Assembly (NCBI RefSeq): GCF_902459465.1
Contig: NC_047067.1
Location: 20,707,680 to 20,771,679, forward strand
Direction: 5' to 3'
DNA length: 64,000 nt
DNA from: Asterias rubens
Lineage: Eukaryota > Echinodermata > Asteroidea > Forcipulatida > Asteriidae
Position 1 is the first letter of the stretch. Every line of letters starts with the position of its first letter. Shown here piece by piece: positions 11,241 to 24,400 of this stretch. Position numbers and translations under genes: made by a program. The notes below the pieces were generated by a model, which was given only the letters and a program-made list of their open reading frames with translations, searched no databases and was not told the origin of the DNA.

Positions 11241-13090
11241 TTCAGACCATGTTCAGACTTTAAAAATTTACATTATCATTTGGCAGTATAGGTGGCAAAC
11301 CAGTTTTAGATTTACAACTTGATATGAGAAAGGCAATCTGCAAAGGCTTAAACATGATGTATCAATTCTTTTGGATGGTAGGCCTACGACTCCAAATGTC
11401 AGAGCACCGGTCATTTTGGTTGGTAAACAGTTTACGACAGCTCAGTGTTACATAACATGTAAACAAAAACTGACATAGAAACACGTAGGAGTGGCCGACA
11501 CGAATTGAAGTAGATAATCTATAAGAACTACACAGAAAAGTCGATTGTTTCATCTGATCATGGAGGAATTCTTCATCCAGTATCTGATTGACGGCAAATT
11601 GGCAATGAAAATGCAATGACCTATGCTTTAACGTTACAGCTACTTCCGGATTGCCGTTGTTTATGTTGAGCATGAAGGTGGAATAAAATTGCGACAAGAA
11701 TTGCCCGTTTTATGACAAACTAGGTGGTTACACGCCTTCCACGAGGCCTTCATCCTATTCTACATTATTATTTTAAATAAGCTGCATGATAAAGCTTACC
11801 CAAAGAGACATTAAATCACATCAAATCATCCTAAGTATATCCATGGTGTTGACAACTTCACAAGCATGGCTGGTGGCCATTTTGAATATCGCGTCACGGC
11901 ATCAAGCCGTCGAGTACCCAGACCTCTACTACTCTGTTGATGTTTATTTCGCGTAGCGTGGAAATCGGGTACCTGTCGGTTGCTTTAGCTGGTTCCAATC
12001 ACCGGTGCCTGTCCAAGATCAAAGGGGCAAACTGGCTCCCGCAAGATCTCGCGGAATGATTCGAAATGCGAGAATCGAAGGCTTGAATCATATTAAACGT
12101 GACGAATAAACGCTTACACTGTAACTAATTGTGGTAATTAAACCAAGTAGCCTTACGTTTGTTTAACTTGAAATGACTTAGCGCAAAGTTGAAAGAACTA
12201 AAGGTAATATATGGGGTATATTTTTTGTTCGTTTCTCAGCTTATTATTAATGTAGGAATAAATAACTTGTAGGTAGATTATTAAAAAGTGACCTTATTTC
12301 GTTGTTGAAAATATCTCACTCAAATTTGCGCCACCAAATAATCTAACTTTTAAAGCCTTCGGTACACTTCAACCACCCCCCCCCCCCCAAAAAAAAAAAA
12401 TAATAATAATAATCATAATAATAATAATAACAAAATATGGCCATCTTATGCATGTTGTTGTGTTAGAAAATTGCAAGGATTTTACTAAAACGCAAGGCTT
12501 ACCATTTGAATTTTTGTAACAAAAAATGCAAGGCTTTGAACATCCATTTTTTGTAGGGTAAACCGTTTTTGTTTACTGAAAAAGTTTAAAGAGATGAGCC
12601 TTGTGCCTCAAAATAAATACATCAATAAAAAAAAATATAAAAAAATACAAACAAAACAAGGGGGTAGATGTCCTACAGTTTATCAAATTTTGGGCCATAA
12701 ATTTAAGAAAACACAAAGAGTTGTTTTTATTCTCTAAAATAATGCGATAGGTACCTCTGACTCTGATGTGTTTTTAACTTGAGGAATAACTTTTATAAAT
12801 AATATTTTCAACTTGAGGAATGGTTTTAGATATAGATTGGTCAACATCAAATCTCAATCTTAGAAAAAAATGAAAGGTACATGATGCCATCACTGAAGAA
12901 ACCTGCTTCATTTTAATGCATACAAATCGAACTTCAAAATTGGGCCCCCATTCGCAACGCTACAATAAACATTCCCTGTCCACTTCCCCCCTGACAATAA
13001 ACATTTTCTCTCCCGTCCCCGTCATTTGTACTCAACTTATGAAGAAACACCATGTGGACAACAATTTACACTGGCTGGACAAATTAAAAC
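11241..13090. other. Intergenic stretch without a recognised gene
   Basis: No convincing coding exon was found. Contents include a C run, an A run and a TAA microsatellite at 12376-12430. A dispersed repeat at about 12465-12640 (GCAAGGCTT.., GATGAGCCTTG.., CTCAAAATAAAT) recurs at 39378-39520. A 111-codon minus-strand ORF at 11362-11697 has no recognisable domain and no splice context, so I left it uncalled. Confidence 0.5.
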
Positions 13091-13104
13091 TGTAGATAGA
13101 ATTT

Positions 13105-16057
13105 AAAGTGTTTATTTCAAAACGACAAATGCAACATGATAGTAGTACATTGGGCTCAGCATTGGTTTGTAATACGTTAGTTGTATCACTGTTAACATCA
13201 TTAGAATTTGCATATTACTGAATACATTAACATCACTACTCCTATTGGTTGTTAGGCATTTCATTTGCATAAAAAACATCTATCATTATAATATTATAAT
13301 GAGCTATACATGCAGGTTTTGTAATGCCTACCATTACAATAAGCACTTCTTATGTACACTAAAACTCAAGTGTTTACTCAAAACTTTGGTCAGTGAAACT
13401 CCTTAATACATCCCAATGTGACTCAAATAAAAGGTTTATTTCACAGTAAAAATTTAATTAAATCTCAGTTGATTTATCACCTTCCAAAGTTAAAGAATTC
13501 TCCAAAGTCTTGACTTCAAACTTCAGTTTTAAGAGTGTACGAAGGCCTTGTCTGAAATACTTTGGCAGTGGCTACATCCAAGAAAAAGTGAATACCTTTA
13601 ACCAGGTTAAACTACTTCATTAGTTTCGGACTGAATTTATACTTCTGCCCAAATAAAGTTAGCCTCAGTTCTACACTAAAGCAGTCATTGTATCAATCCC
13701 TAAAGAGGTTTTAGTTACAAGAATTGAACTATCTTCACTTGAAGTTGGACACTGATTTGTACGATCAGTTTAATGAAACTGTGTGTGAACAAAACCCATT
13801 ATGTTGAACTGAGAGTTTGCAACTACAAACACCACTCATAGTAAAGAGGAAAACAACAAGAAAATGTTCATACATGTGGCTGTTGATTAGAACTAAACAA
13901 ACAATGATATACAAAATCATTTCTAGAAATTGCAGAATCGGGCAATGCTCAGTATTTACAATAAAATACAAAATAATGTCTGTACAGAGCTCATTAATAT
14001 AACTTCACCTAATCGTTACTCTAAAAAGTCCTTCTACAAAACATTTTATGATAGAGTTCAGTATAACAAAATCTACTTGAAAACATACTGATTCAAATTA
14101 GCTCAAATTGCTTGAATAAAATATGAATAAAAAGAATGCAAGACCCATTCTTTGCAAGAAAACCATGGTGATTTATGTTAAGAAAAAATAAATAAAATAA
14201 CTTAAAATTGATATGTGTCCTGTGACATCACATTGGTTTTAAGAGTCACCAATCCTGGACATCTTGCATGTATAATATGTAAACAGCTCAATGTTGTCCT
14301 TACAATTCTTGATTTTACAAAGAAATTATGCATGATTTAACTTTGCTGCAATTGAAGTTCACTCAATTTGTTAATAGTGTATTTGTTTAGGTTTGTTTTG
14401 TTCAGAAATTTCACCAAAACAGTACTTTGGACCAAAACATAAATTGTGATCCATTTCTACCTCCATGATCAAAGTATAAAATGATTAAAAATAATTTGTA
14501 AAATATTCTCCTCCGAAAGACATAATTATTTTTGTTTTAATCTACTAATGTTTATGTTGAAAGATTGTTTGGTTTGATTGCCATTTGAGCATACTTTAAA
14601 GCATAGGAGGCCAATAACAACAGCTGCAACCATATAGCCTGAAAACCAAAACAATCTTTTAGGTTGTAAATGTAATTTGTCTAAATGAGACAGCTCAGTT
14701 CGTCAGGGCATAAAGTAGATAAATAATCTTTTACAAAGGAACTCCATTACATCCATAATACAACAAAATTAGTAACTGTTCAAAACGTCAAATGAACACA
14801 GTAGTGCTAAATTGCAATAAATATTAATCTCTATTATTTTAACTCTCCAAATCTTTTATACACATGCTGAGGTTCTAGCAAGTTAAAACTATTATACATG
14901 TACAGTTTATGCTCATCACAAGGGAGTTTCGGGAAAGGATGGGGTAAAATAGGGTCTAATGATAATAGTTTTTTAGTTTTCATTGGCATTTTTTTAATTT
15001 TTAATATTTGTTTATATTCATGCTTGACAGAGAACACAAAACTAGATTTGCTTGACTTACATGAAAAACATTGGGTAACAAATAATCAGGAAGCGCTTTA
15101 AGAGAAATGGTTTAAAAAACTTGGGGCTGAACTGCATCCCTTTGGTTGAACTACAACAACAAATCATGCCTTAAAATATTGCATTTATCAGTAAACATAA
15201 TAAAACATGTATTATCCTTCCAGATCCTTCAAATAACGGTCAAGTCAAACAAACAATATTGGCACTACAATAAAATATAATTTTGTTAAAAAGTTTAAGA
15301 GAAAAATGTCCTCTTCCAAATTATTTTGTCGTTCCACATAAGTATATATTTGTTTATTGGTTTTTTTTAATACATTTAAAAAGTGAGTAGTATTTTTCAA
15401 AACAAACTATCTGTAAATTGAGATTTAGTAGAATTGAATACAAGTTTCTGAACACATTGAGTTTGGTGTTAAATATAAATTCTGTGAGTTTTAACTCTAA
15501 AAACATTTGTCATTGAACTCTAGATTCATCCGAAGATTACAAATGATAAGTACGTTAGTCAGATACTTGAATTATTTACATATTTGGCAATTATTAACTT
15601 TCAACAAACTCATCAAAGAAAAAAGGTTATTTTTTCATTCCTAATATGCTACCCGTTTCATTACAATGGACCGATCCATACTTGAGATTTAAAATGATTC
15701 TTTAAATTGTAAACTTGCGTTAATCTATTAGCATGCTCCATTACTGGTTGCTAATAAGAGAAAGCATAACCACTGACAACTCCAACAAGTTGAAGATTCA
15801 GTCCAAATCACCACTTGAATAAATTCATTTGACTTTTCCTCTTTACAAGGCATTCTGTTCTTTGAAAAGTGCCATACAAAAGGTCAGCTCTCTGTCAAGG
15901 TTTCCAGTGTTTAAAAATTGAACACTTTTTTCAGAACGTAGCAAACTTTTTGGGCCTTGATATTTGCCATTAGTAGCTGTCAAACTAAAGTGCTCCTACA
16001 CAATGCAGCATGGCATATTAAGGAGACTATAGCTCTTCTCAAACAGCAGCGAGGACA
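13105..16057 (-). other. Probable long 3' UTR of the tensin gene
   Basis: Roughly 3 kb of AT-rich, largely repeat-free sequence immediately downstream of the tensin stop codon on the minus strand. A minus-strand AAATAAA lies near 13112-13118, close to where the unique AT-rich character ends, and would place a polyadenylation site at about 13090-13105. The extent is inferred; other AATAAA-like signals occur inside, so shorter 3' ends are possible. Confidence 0.4.
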
Positions 16058-18490
16058 TCAAGGCGTCTTGGCCTGATTCTGGAAGGAACCCAGAAGTACT
16101 TTGGTGACAAAGCTGACGATGGCCGAAGCAGGCTGCTCAATTTCATACTCTGCAAAGACATGACACTGGTTGTCTGTCTTAGAGCCTGGTTTACGCGCAA
16201 CAAAACCAAATATTCTACAGAGTAAAAAACAGGACATAAACGATTAAAATTAGAGCAAAATTTCACAACAATTGGTTAGTACAGAGAAAATGCTATGCAT
16301 AAAATTCGATGTCACTGGTCTCGGCTGGTTCCCTGCAACTTTGTAATTAGCAATATCTGTTCAGCAAAATTTTCTGCTTGACAGCTTTGCTTAAGCTAAA
16401 ACGTTTGGGTTGAAAGGTTGTGCACCTCCAATAATGGAGAACGTCAGCAGAAGATGCAGAAAGTATATATCACAAATATTAGTCAGACACACAGGGGTTC
16501 AATCTGAAAGAATTCAACCGGATTAGACCTACTTCAGAACTGTGTTTAAATAAGCTCATCAATATCGCCTCTAACCTAGACTCTGTCAGCCATTTTAAAC
16601 TCAATTTCTTTATAAAATTGGGAAGAGGGGTGCACAATGGGTAAATGGAACAGAGTCTGAACTGTAAATGGATTTATATTTCTACTTACTTTGCTTCATT
16701 TTGATCTGATCCGTCTTTCCTCTTCCACCTGTAACAATGCAAGATAAAAGCAAGCATGAATGATCAGGAAAACTACAATGGTTCATGGTATGAAGCTGGC
16801 CAGAAGCCAATTAAGACTCAACTTGCATTAACAGATTGCTTGGCAAATTGCTTGTCTATGACTGCTTTGCCAATAATCTACAGCAAACATTTTGACAAAT
16901 TTATTTCTCCTAAAGGCTCCACTGAGTGAGAAAGTTAAGGAGCAACGGTTGCGCCTTGCTGGTCACTGCCTACGACACCCACAGCTACCAGCCATTAAAG
17001 TCCTCGTGTGAGAGCCCACCCACGGCAGACGTGGGAGTAAACAACAAGAAGGAGCTAATCAGCTGTATGCAGGATAGAGTTGTGTGGCGTGTCAGACATC
17101 AAGCCTGACTCAAACATGCTGCAAAGCGACAACTTGGGTGGACTGAGTGAGTGAGTGAGTGCTCTTTATGAGGTTTGGCCACCATGATATGGTTGTGAAA
17201 GCATTTAAGCTTTGTGTGTATAACTTACTTCCTTGATCCAGAGTCCATTCCACAGTATAATACTGACTCCACTGGGTAATGCCTACGGAAAAATAACCTG
17301 TAAACAACATCAAACAATCAGTTTATTACAAATATGGCTTGGTATCAAAAGAATACAACCAGCTACTTTGAATAGAGGATACAAAGCTACTTTAAAAAAA
17401 GAGGAAAAATACTTCAACAAAGTTTCCACACATTTCAAATTAATTAGAAATAACCTCCTAGGGTTTGCAACACTTAATGGGATCATAAGTAAAGAAACAT
17501 TGGGTATGCGGTTATAGTGGGCTTCAGATCTCTCTCAAACTAAAATATTCCATGGAACTTCAAACCTTCTCATATCATAACTGCACTGATGTCAAATGAC
17601 AGCGAGTATTCAAACGCTTCTGAATTACCAAGGACATCAAGGTTAGAGTTGAAGCTCATTGATCTAGAAGTTAAGACATCCATGAAGGAAACACAGTTGC
17701 ACACCATAACAAGTCCAAAATAAAAACTATAAATCACTGCAAGAATTCTATTCTATCTTCCATGTTGACTTACTTCCTCTGATTATCTAGAAGTTAAGAC
17801 ATCCATGAAGGAAACACAGTTGCACACCATAACAAGTCCAAAATAAAAACTATAAATCACTGCAAGAATTCTATTCTATCTTCCATGTTGACTTACTTCC
17901 TCTGATTATCTGTGATTGTGACGCCCTTGAGTGACACCTTGAAGTGTACAACCACCCTCTTAGGTTTCTCATTAGAATTCACGATCCTTGTAGTAGCTTC
18001 ACCTACTGCACTAGGGCCCGTTAACGATTCCATCTCCACTGTTCCCAGAAACTGAACGTTGCAAGCTACAGACAAAAACATCATCAAATATGCGGTATTA
18101 TGAGATTGCCTTGTTAAAAAAAATGCCCATTGTGGCTGCAGCTTGAACCAATATGCCAATTGTGAAATATTTATTATTTGAAAAACGCCTTCCATGTCAC
18201 AGACATTAACAAAGCGCTGTACAATTAAAACCAATAAAAATACAGATATGCCCATATTTTTCAATGGTGACATACTTTCTGAATTAAAAAAAACAAAAAA
18301 CATTTCAGTTTAAATTGGACTAAAATGTCCAATGTGCCAAAAAAAGGAAAAACCCAATTATTAGCCATCTCTGGAAATAAATGATCTTTGTTTCTAAGAT
18401 TACAATCAATCTTACCTGCGCCTTGGGACAGTAGATTATGAGCCGACTTGGAATCCAAATCACTATCTGTAGCATCAGTACCTGAAGGAT
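16058..18490 (-). CDS. TNS: Tensin linker and C-terminal PTB domain exons
   Basis: Exons 18416-18490 (acidic linker), 17897-18065, 17229-17297, 16690-16728 and 16058-16214 (stop TGA at 16058-16060). The PTB reads [47 protein letters not shown], then [18 protein letters not shown] and [13 protein letters not shown], ending QAKTP. In tensins this domain binds NPxY motifs of beta-integrin tails. No damage was seen in this domain. Confidence 0.92.
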
Positions 18491-21400
18491 CTAGAAAAAA
18501 CAACGATCCCACAAATAATAGGACAAATTAATAAGTTGATGGTTGGCAAACTATGGCCAGATGGTTGGCAAACTATGGTTTGCAAACTATGGACAGCAAT
18601 GTATAATAGCCATCAAAGGACGAACTTGTCTTTCCAATTTTTTAGCGAACAAAGAAAGACTTTCTAGATTGACATTTGAAAATGTGCTCTCAATTGTCTA
18701 GGCCATCACACCTGTGTCACAATACAACTACAGAAGCAGCAGTAGCGGGACAACCATAAGGGGATGTTACTTTTTAATATGCAGTTTCTGGTTGAACAAA
18801 CAAAAATAAACCTCTACTCATTTTGATACCAAAACTGAGTGTTTTGGATTACCCATTTTGTTCCAAAATTACTGACAGTTTGAACACTGTATTGAAAGTC
18901 CTGGAAAATAACGCAGACACATTTAATTTTCTCTGGATGGATGATGCAGAGTAAATTATTTTCCATTTCTTTTGTTTACCTGTTTCTGGGAGCTGGAGTT
19001 TACAAGGTAGAGCGAGCTGTGTGAGTGTGTGTTGATATATCAGAGCAGACAGACTGCCAAATATCGGCTCATTGGCGCATCACTTCAGTCGGACACCATG
19101 TGGATTGGGCTCGATCAAGAAATGACGAACAAGCTCACTGGCAGGATCTGTAGCTGCAACAAATAAAGCATTAGAACTACTATCAGTTTGATGTGGACCA
19201 ATGTAATGAGAATTGACATAAGGGTCGTGGGTTCAAATCCCACCCAAGTAATATGCCTGTGAAATGTTTTCACAGAACTCGGGAAAGTACTGAGTATACA
19301 GTGCTAACACACATCGGTGTAGAGACCCCTTGCAATACGCGCTGGGTGTCATTTTGGGTGTCAAAATTGTATACAAACATGCACAAACAAAAGTTGACAC
19401 CCAAAATATGTGCATTGTTTGGAGGTGCGTTCTGTATTTGTGTAAGAAATCAATAGCTCCCCCTTGCTTAACGCGAAACGCTACAGGTACGCTGAGGTTA
19501 CGCACACGTTTTTACGCACAGAGAACAGCTATTGTCCAATGATCTGCCTACTTTTTGAGAGTGTGACGTCATATGCAATCGGTCTATATGGGAAAAAAAT
19601 CAGAATTGATACAGTGAGACTAGTTTACCTTTCTTGCTTGGTGGGGCATTCAGAGGGAGCTGTGCCACCTTGACAGCGAGACCAAAGGCTCCTGGGAAAG
19701 AATTACTGTCTCTGACAACAAATGTCCCTGGTGATTTGTCCTTCAGCATTGTAATGGCTGTGAATCCAAGCAAAGAGATAAGGTTGGATATTGGAATGCA
19801 TTATTTGTTTTATGTTGTCAACCTGTTTCTTATTAACAGCTCTATACATTAGAGTTATATATCTTTATTGACAGCATTGCTCATTCAAGCAAGCAGTCAA
19901 CATTGGTGTGAACTGCAATCTGCAAAACCTTCCAGTTTGGTAACAAAATGTGTGTGTAGTCTTCGCTGCTAGTCTTCTTACCCGCTGTTACACACATAAT
20001 AATAATAACAATAATAATACAAGGGGCTCTACAGAGAACACAGCATCTCACAATCAACAACAGAATTAAATACAAAGAAATATAGAAAATGTATTAAAAC
20101 AAACATATAATAAAATGTGCTGTTGAGAGGAGGCTACTGAGGTGGAATAAAGTTTCATTATGAAAAGATTTCCTTTGATTGAATAAACTGTACCTTCATC
20201 TCTGGAGATATGTGGCTTGTACCACCAAGCTGAAAGATCCTTGACAAACCTCACCTTGTCCAAGCTGGTATCTACAAAACAAAATCAGGAATCAAGAATG
20301 TACTGAGAATTTGAAACTTTGCATGGTGGATATACGATACAGCAAGGTTTGCGGTAGCATCATGTAATGATAATCTCTAAATGAGTTGTGGTTGTGAATA
20401 GAACCATTGGTTTTTACTCGACATTTCAATCAGTATGCTCTGATCGTCTTCTGGAGAATGCAACAGAATGTTCTTCTTCCATCTCAAGATTTCATGAATT
20501 ATTTTTCCAAAATGTTCCCTTAGTGAGAAAGTTTATAAACCACTGCAGTCTCAAGTTAAACACAAAAATAAATCACTGGAGTTTTGAGTATGAATTGAAC
20601 GCATGACCGCCTTTTATTTAATTTGCAACATTACAATTTAACTTGCAAAATTAAATAAAGCTATTGAAGTTTTGCTCAAAAGAATTAGCCCTCAACAAAC
20701 CACAATCATCACAAGGGCCCAGGACAAAGTTGATTTTTTGTTTTCAGCAAAATGAAAAAATCATTTGCTTTTGTCTGTTAACTGAAGATAATAATAATAC
20801 TAATCATTTGAGAGGCTAATCATCCTTACTCGCAGCTAAGAGCTGAATTGCGAAGGACGCAGCTACAAAGTGTTCGAGAAGCAGGCATGCAACTGGGGAG
20901 CCTTTGGCTGCCAGCCACATCAACCCATTCTGACCATGGAGCAAAGCCAAAGATCAAAAGTGTTTGATTTTTACCGAGGGAGGAAAACCAGATGGTCTGG
21001 AAAACCCTCGTGGCACAGCAGAGAACCAACGCACAACTCAACTCACATATGGCCCTGGCCGAGGAAATGACCTGGGGTCACCTTGGTGAGAGGTGAGCGC
21101 TTTACGCACAAGCCAACCATGCCACATGATAGTCTGTTGATATGGAAAACATTGGAATTACTCTAGAAGTGATCTTACCAGCTAATGAGAGAGAGCTTGA
21201 ATAAGGTGATGGATGCTGCATAAGATAGAAGTTGGATGGCGTTGTACGACCACTTATTGGGGTACCTGCTCCTCCATCAGATGCTTTCCTCTGATTGGGC
21301 GACCGAACTGGCCACATCCCATCACTAAAAACATTGGAGAAATAAACATTTATAAATTCACTCTTACACTTTGTAATTCAAAAAGTAATTTTCTGTTTGT

Positions 21401-24400
21401 TGTACTACAGATTAATAACTTAAGAACTTAAGGTAACAAGAATTAGATTTGTTTAACAAGTAAGATTATATCCACTATGGTTTGTCTAGTTCTCATGGCA
21501 GTGTTTTGGTACAACAAAAATAACATGTCGAAGTAAATAAATATAAACAGCTGCATTAGGCTTTTTGATATACAGTGGACACTATAGCCGTGAACTGTTT
21601 TTTTTGGTATGCACAAAAGGATTCACACAAACCAAATTATGAGCTAGTTTACTTTACTTTGTCTCAGTTGTTCTTTTCAGACTCACAGATAATAGTGACA
21701 AAGGACAGATTTTCAATTGCAAAACAATGATTCAGAACAGGGCCCATATTAATAGAGCTGCTAAGCACAAACATTTGCTAAGCATGAAATTTCTTTCTTG
21801 ATAAAAACAGTATTACCAACCAAATGCCCACATGGTTTTCAGGATAAGCAAATAACAGCTGAATACCAGTAACAAGCAATATGCAACAAATACAACTTTG
21901 GTTGGTAATCCTGCTTTTATCAAGGAAGAAATTTCATGCTAAGCAAATTTTTGTGCTTAGCAGCTCTATGAAGTTGGGCCCTGAACACATAGTTGTTGTA
22001 GTGACTGTGACCCTACCTTCCAGTAGAAGCTCTTTTAACTCTTCCAGAGCCACGGTCGTCATTCATGGTATGATATCCATTAGCTACCTGAGGAGACACT
22101 TCTTCTGTTCTACCGGTAGCCGCTTTACGATGACGATCACTGAAGGTGGGATACATAGGTGGTGGAGGTTTGTTCTTCATTCGATCACTATAAGTAGGAT
22201 ACTGCGGAGGAGGAGACTGAGCAGAAAGATTTGCGCTGCTGAAGGGTAACTCATTGGGCTCCTTTTGTATTACTGCCCCCTGCTGCAGTTCAGGCTCTAC
22301 AATCATAATAGGTTGTATCTTATCCTCAAGTGGTTGAAGTTGAGTAGCAGGAGAGACTGGTTCCTGGATATACGTTGTCTGCTTGTAATACTGTATACTG
22401 GAGGATATGGGTTGTGGGCTGCTCTGAGATATAGGTGCAGTATCTTTGACTTCCACATCGCTGATTGCAGGACCCATTCCTTCATTCTTGATGTGCACTT
22501 CAAGTTCAATGGGCCACGTTGGGGCCACTTCTTTAGGCACTATCTTGGTTGGAACAATTTCCTGTTCCTGGACAAAACTAGGGGAGTCTTTGCTACCTGC
22601 AAGAGCCTGTGGGCCGGTAGGCTTTTCAGACACACCCCCTCTGGCATCTTGGAAGGTAACCTCCTTTCTGGGTGACAGGGGGAACCCACCAACGGGATGA
22701 TGGGGTTTTCCAGGAGTCTTACTGTCAATGACTGGTTCTTGTATGCTGTAGTTTGTAACTGGTATCCGATCTACCTTCACCTCTACAGGGTAATGCTGTC
22801 CATTCTGTGGAACCCTCTTCTCTGTTTGGACCGTTGGGACTGTTTGGACCGTTGGGGCAGGTAGCCTCTCTACAGTAGCCATGATGGGTAGCTGAGGGCG
22901 AGGTGGGGGTACCTCTACAGGCTCACACTGGGTGTACGTCACCTCATTCTGAACAATCCGTTTACGGGTGATAGTGATGATTTCAGGAGTTCCTGGGGTA
23001 GTGTTGTGGGCTGATGTTGACATCGGGGAGTCTACACTCATTGGAGATGCAGTGTGGGTTGTCAGCTGACGGCTTGGACTGAGTTGAAGTCCAGAAGTGT
23101 CTAACACGTCTCTATCGTCTCGTTTGATTGGTGACAGAGGGTAGGGAGCATCCGGGCCTAACATCAAATAATAAAATATATTAAACAAAATATATTTTTT
23201 TTTAAATTTATGCATCAATGACAAAAATAGTGCAAGGGGCTTTATCACACCACTAGTCACATCGAGTTGACTTTTTGTTGTTGAAACAAAACCACAACCA
23301 AATACAACCACTTTTCATTATGATGAACTGCAGGCTAGCAAACCGAATTCAAATTCTAGTGAAATAATCATCGGACACATGCATACATGTAATTGCTTCG
23401 TTCACCCAGGAATGAAAAGTAGGTATTAATAATGACTCTACCTTCCTAGAAATGAAAAAGGTAAACAAACATTAGTATGATTGCTATTGTGAGCAAGGTT
23501 GGTCTGCTCTAGCTACCTCCTTCTCAGGAGTTAATGGCCGAATGAATGAATCGTTTACATTTCACTTAAACTACTTTTATTTAAAATCACTCACCGTGTG
23601 GTGGACGTCCAACTATTGCAATTGGAGTACACAACATGTTTTTGTAGGCCTTTGGTCCCACAGGGAATCTAGGAGTGACACCCCCATTCTGTAAGCTTTC
23701 ACTTGATGAGTTGTAATCTTGTTGTTCTGGTTTACGAGCCCACTGCTCCTTGGGGTTGGGTGATTTCAGACCCTCCATCCGGTTCCAGTATTCACTTTCC
23801 TAAATATGAAAATGTCAAAATTGTATCAAGAATTTATTATGAGTACTTACAGCCCGGTTTATACTTCTTGGGATTGCTTCGTGCTAAGCGCATTTCCTTT
23901 CGTTACAAAGAGAAAGGGAGCGCGTACTGATTATTGCATCACCAAATTTCGCTCCGCGTTTGCAGAAAGTATGAACCGGGTTAAAATAGACTAAAATACA
24001 ACTGAATACATTTTAAATGTAAATTGATCACTATCGTTCTGTTAGTTTGCAGAATCACAAACGACACATTTGAACAAAAAATTAAATAACCTGAGACAGT
24101 AAATAATAATAATAAGAATGATATCAAAGTCTTATATAGCACACATATCTACCAGCAAGTTACTCAAGGCGTTTAGTATATACTTTTTTACAGTAAGATA
24201 GTTCTTTGAAGTTATGAATTCTGAGACCCAATTATGTAGCGCCTTATAATGGTTTACAAGGTGCTACAGCGCATTAAGCAGCAACAGAACCTGCTTTTGA
24301 GGTAATAATAAGGAAGGAGATTCTTCTCATACATACATGAACTGGCACACCTCCTGGATTTTGTAGCCACGTCTCAGGCGAGGGAGCCCTTCTAGGATGA

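Noticed and set aside
22265..22675. 136-codon plus-strand ORF opposite the tensin exon
   Set aside because: Antisense shadow of the proline-rich tensin exon, with no splice context or recognisable domain.
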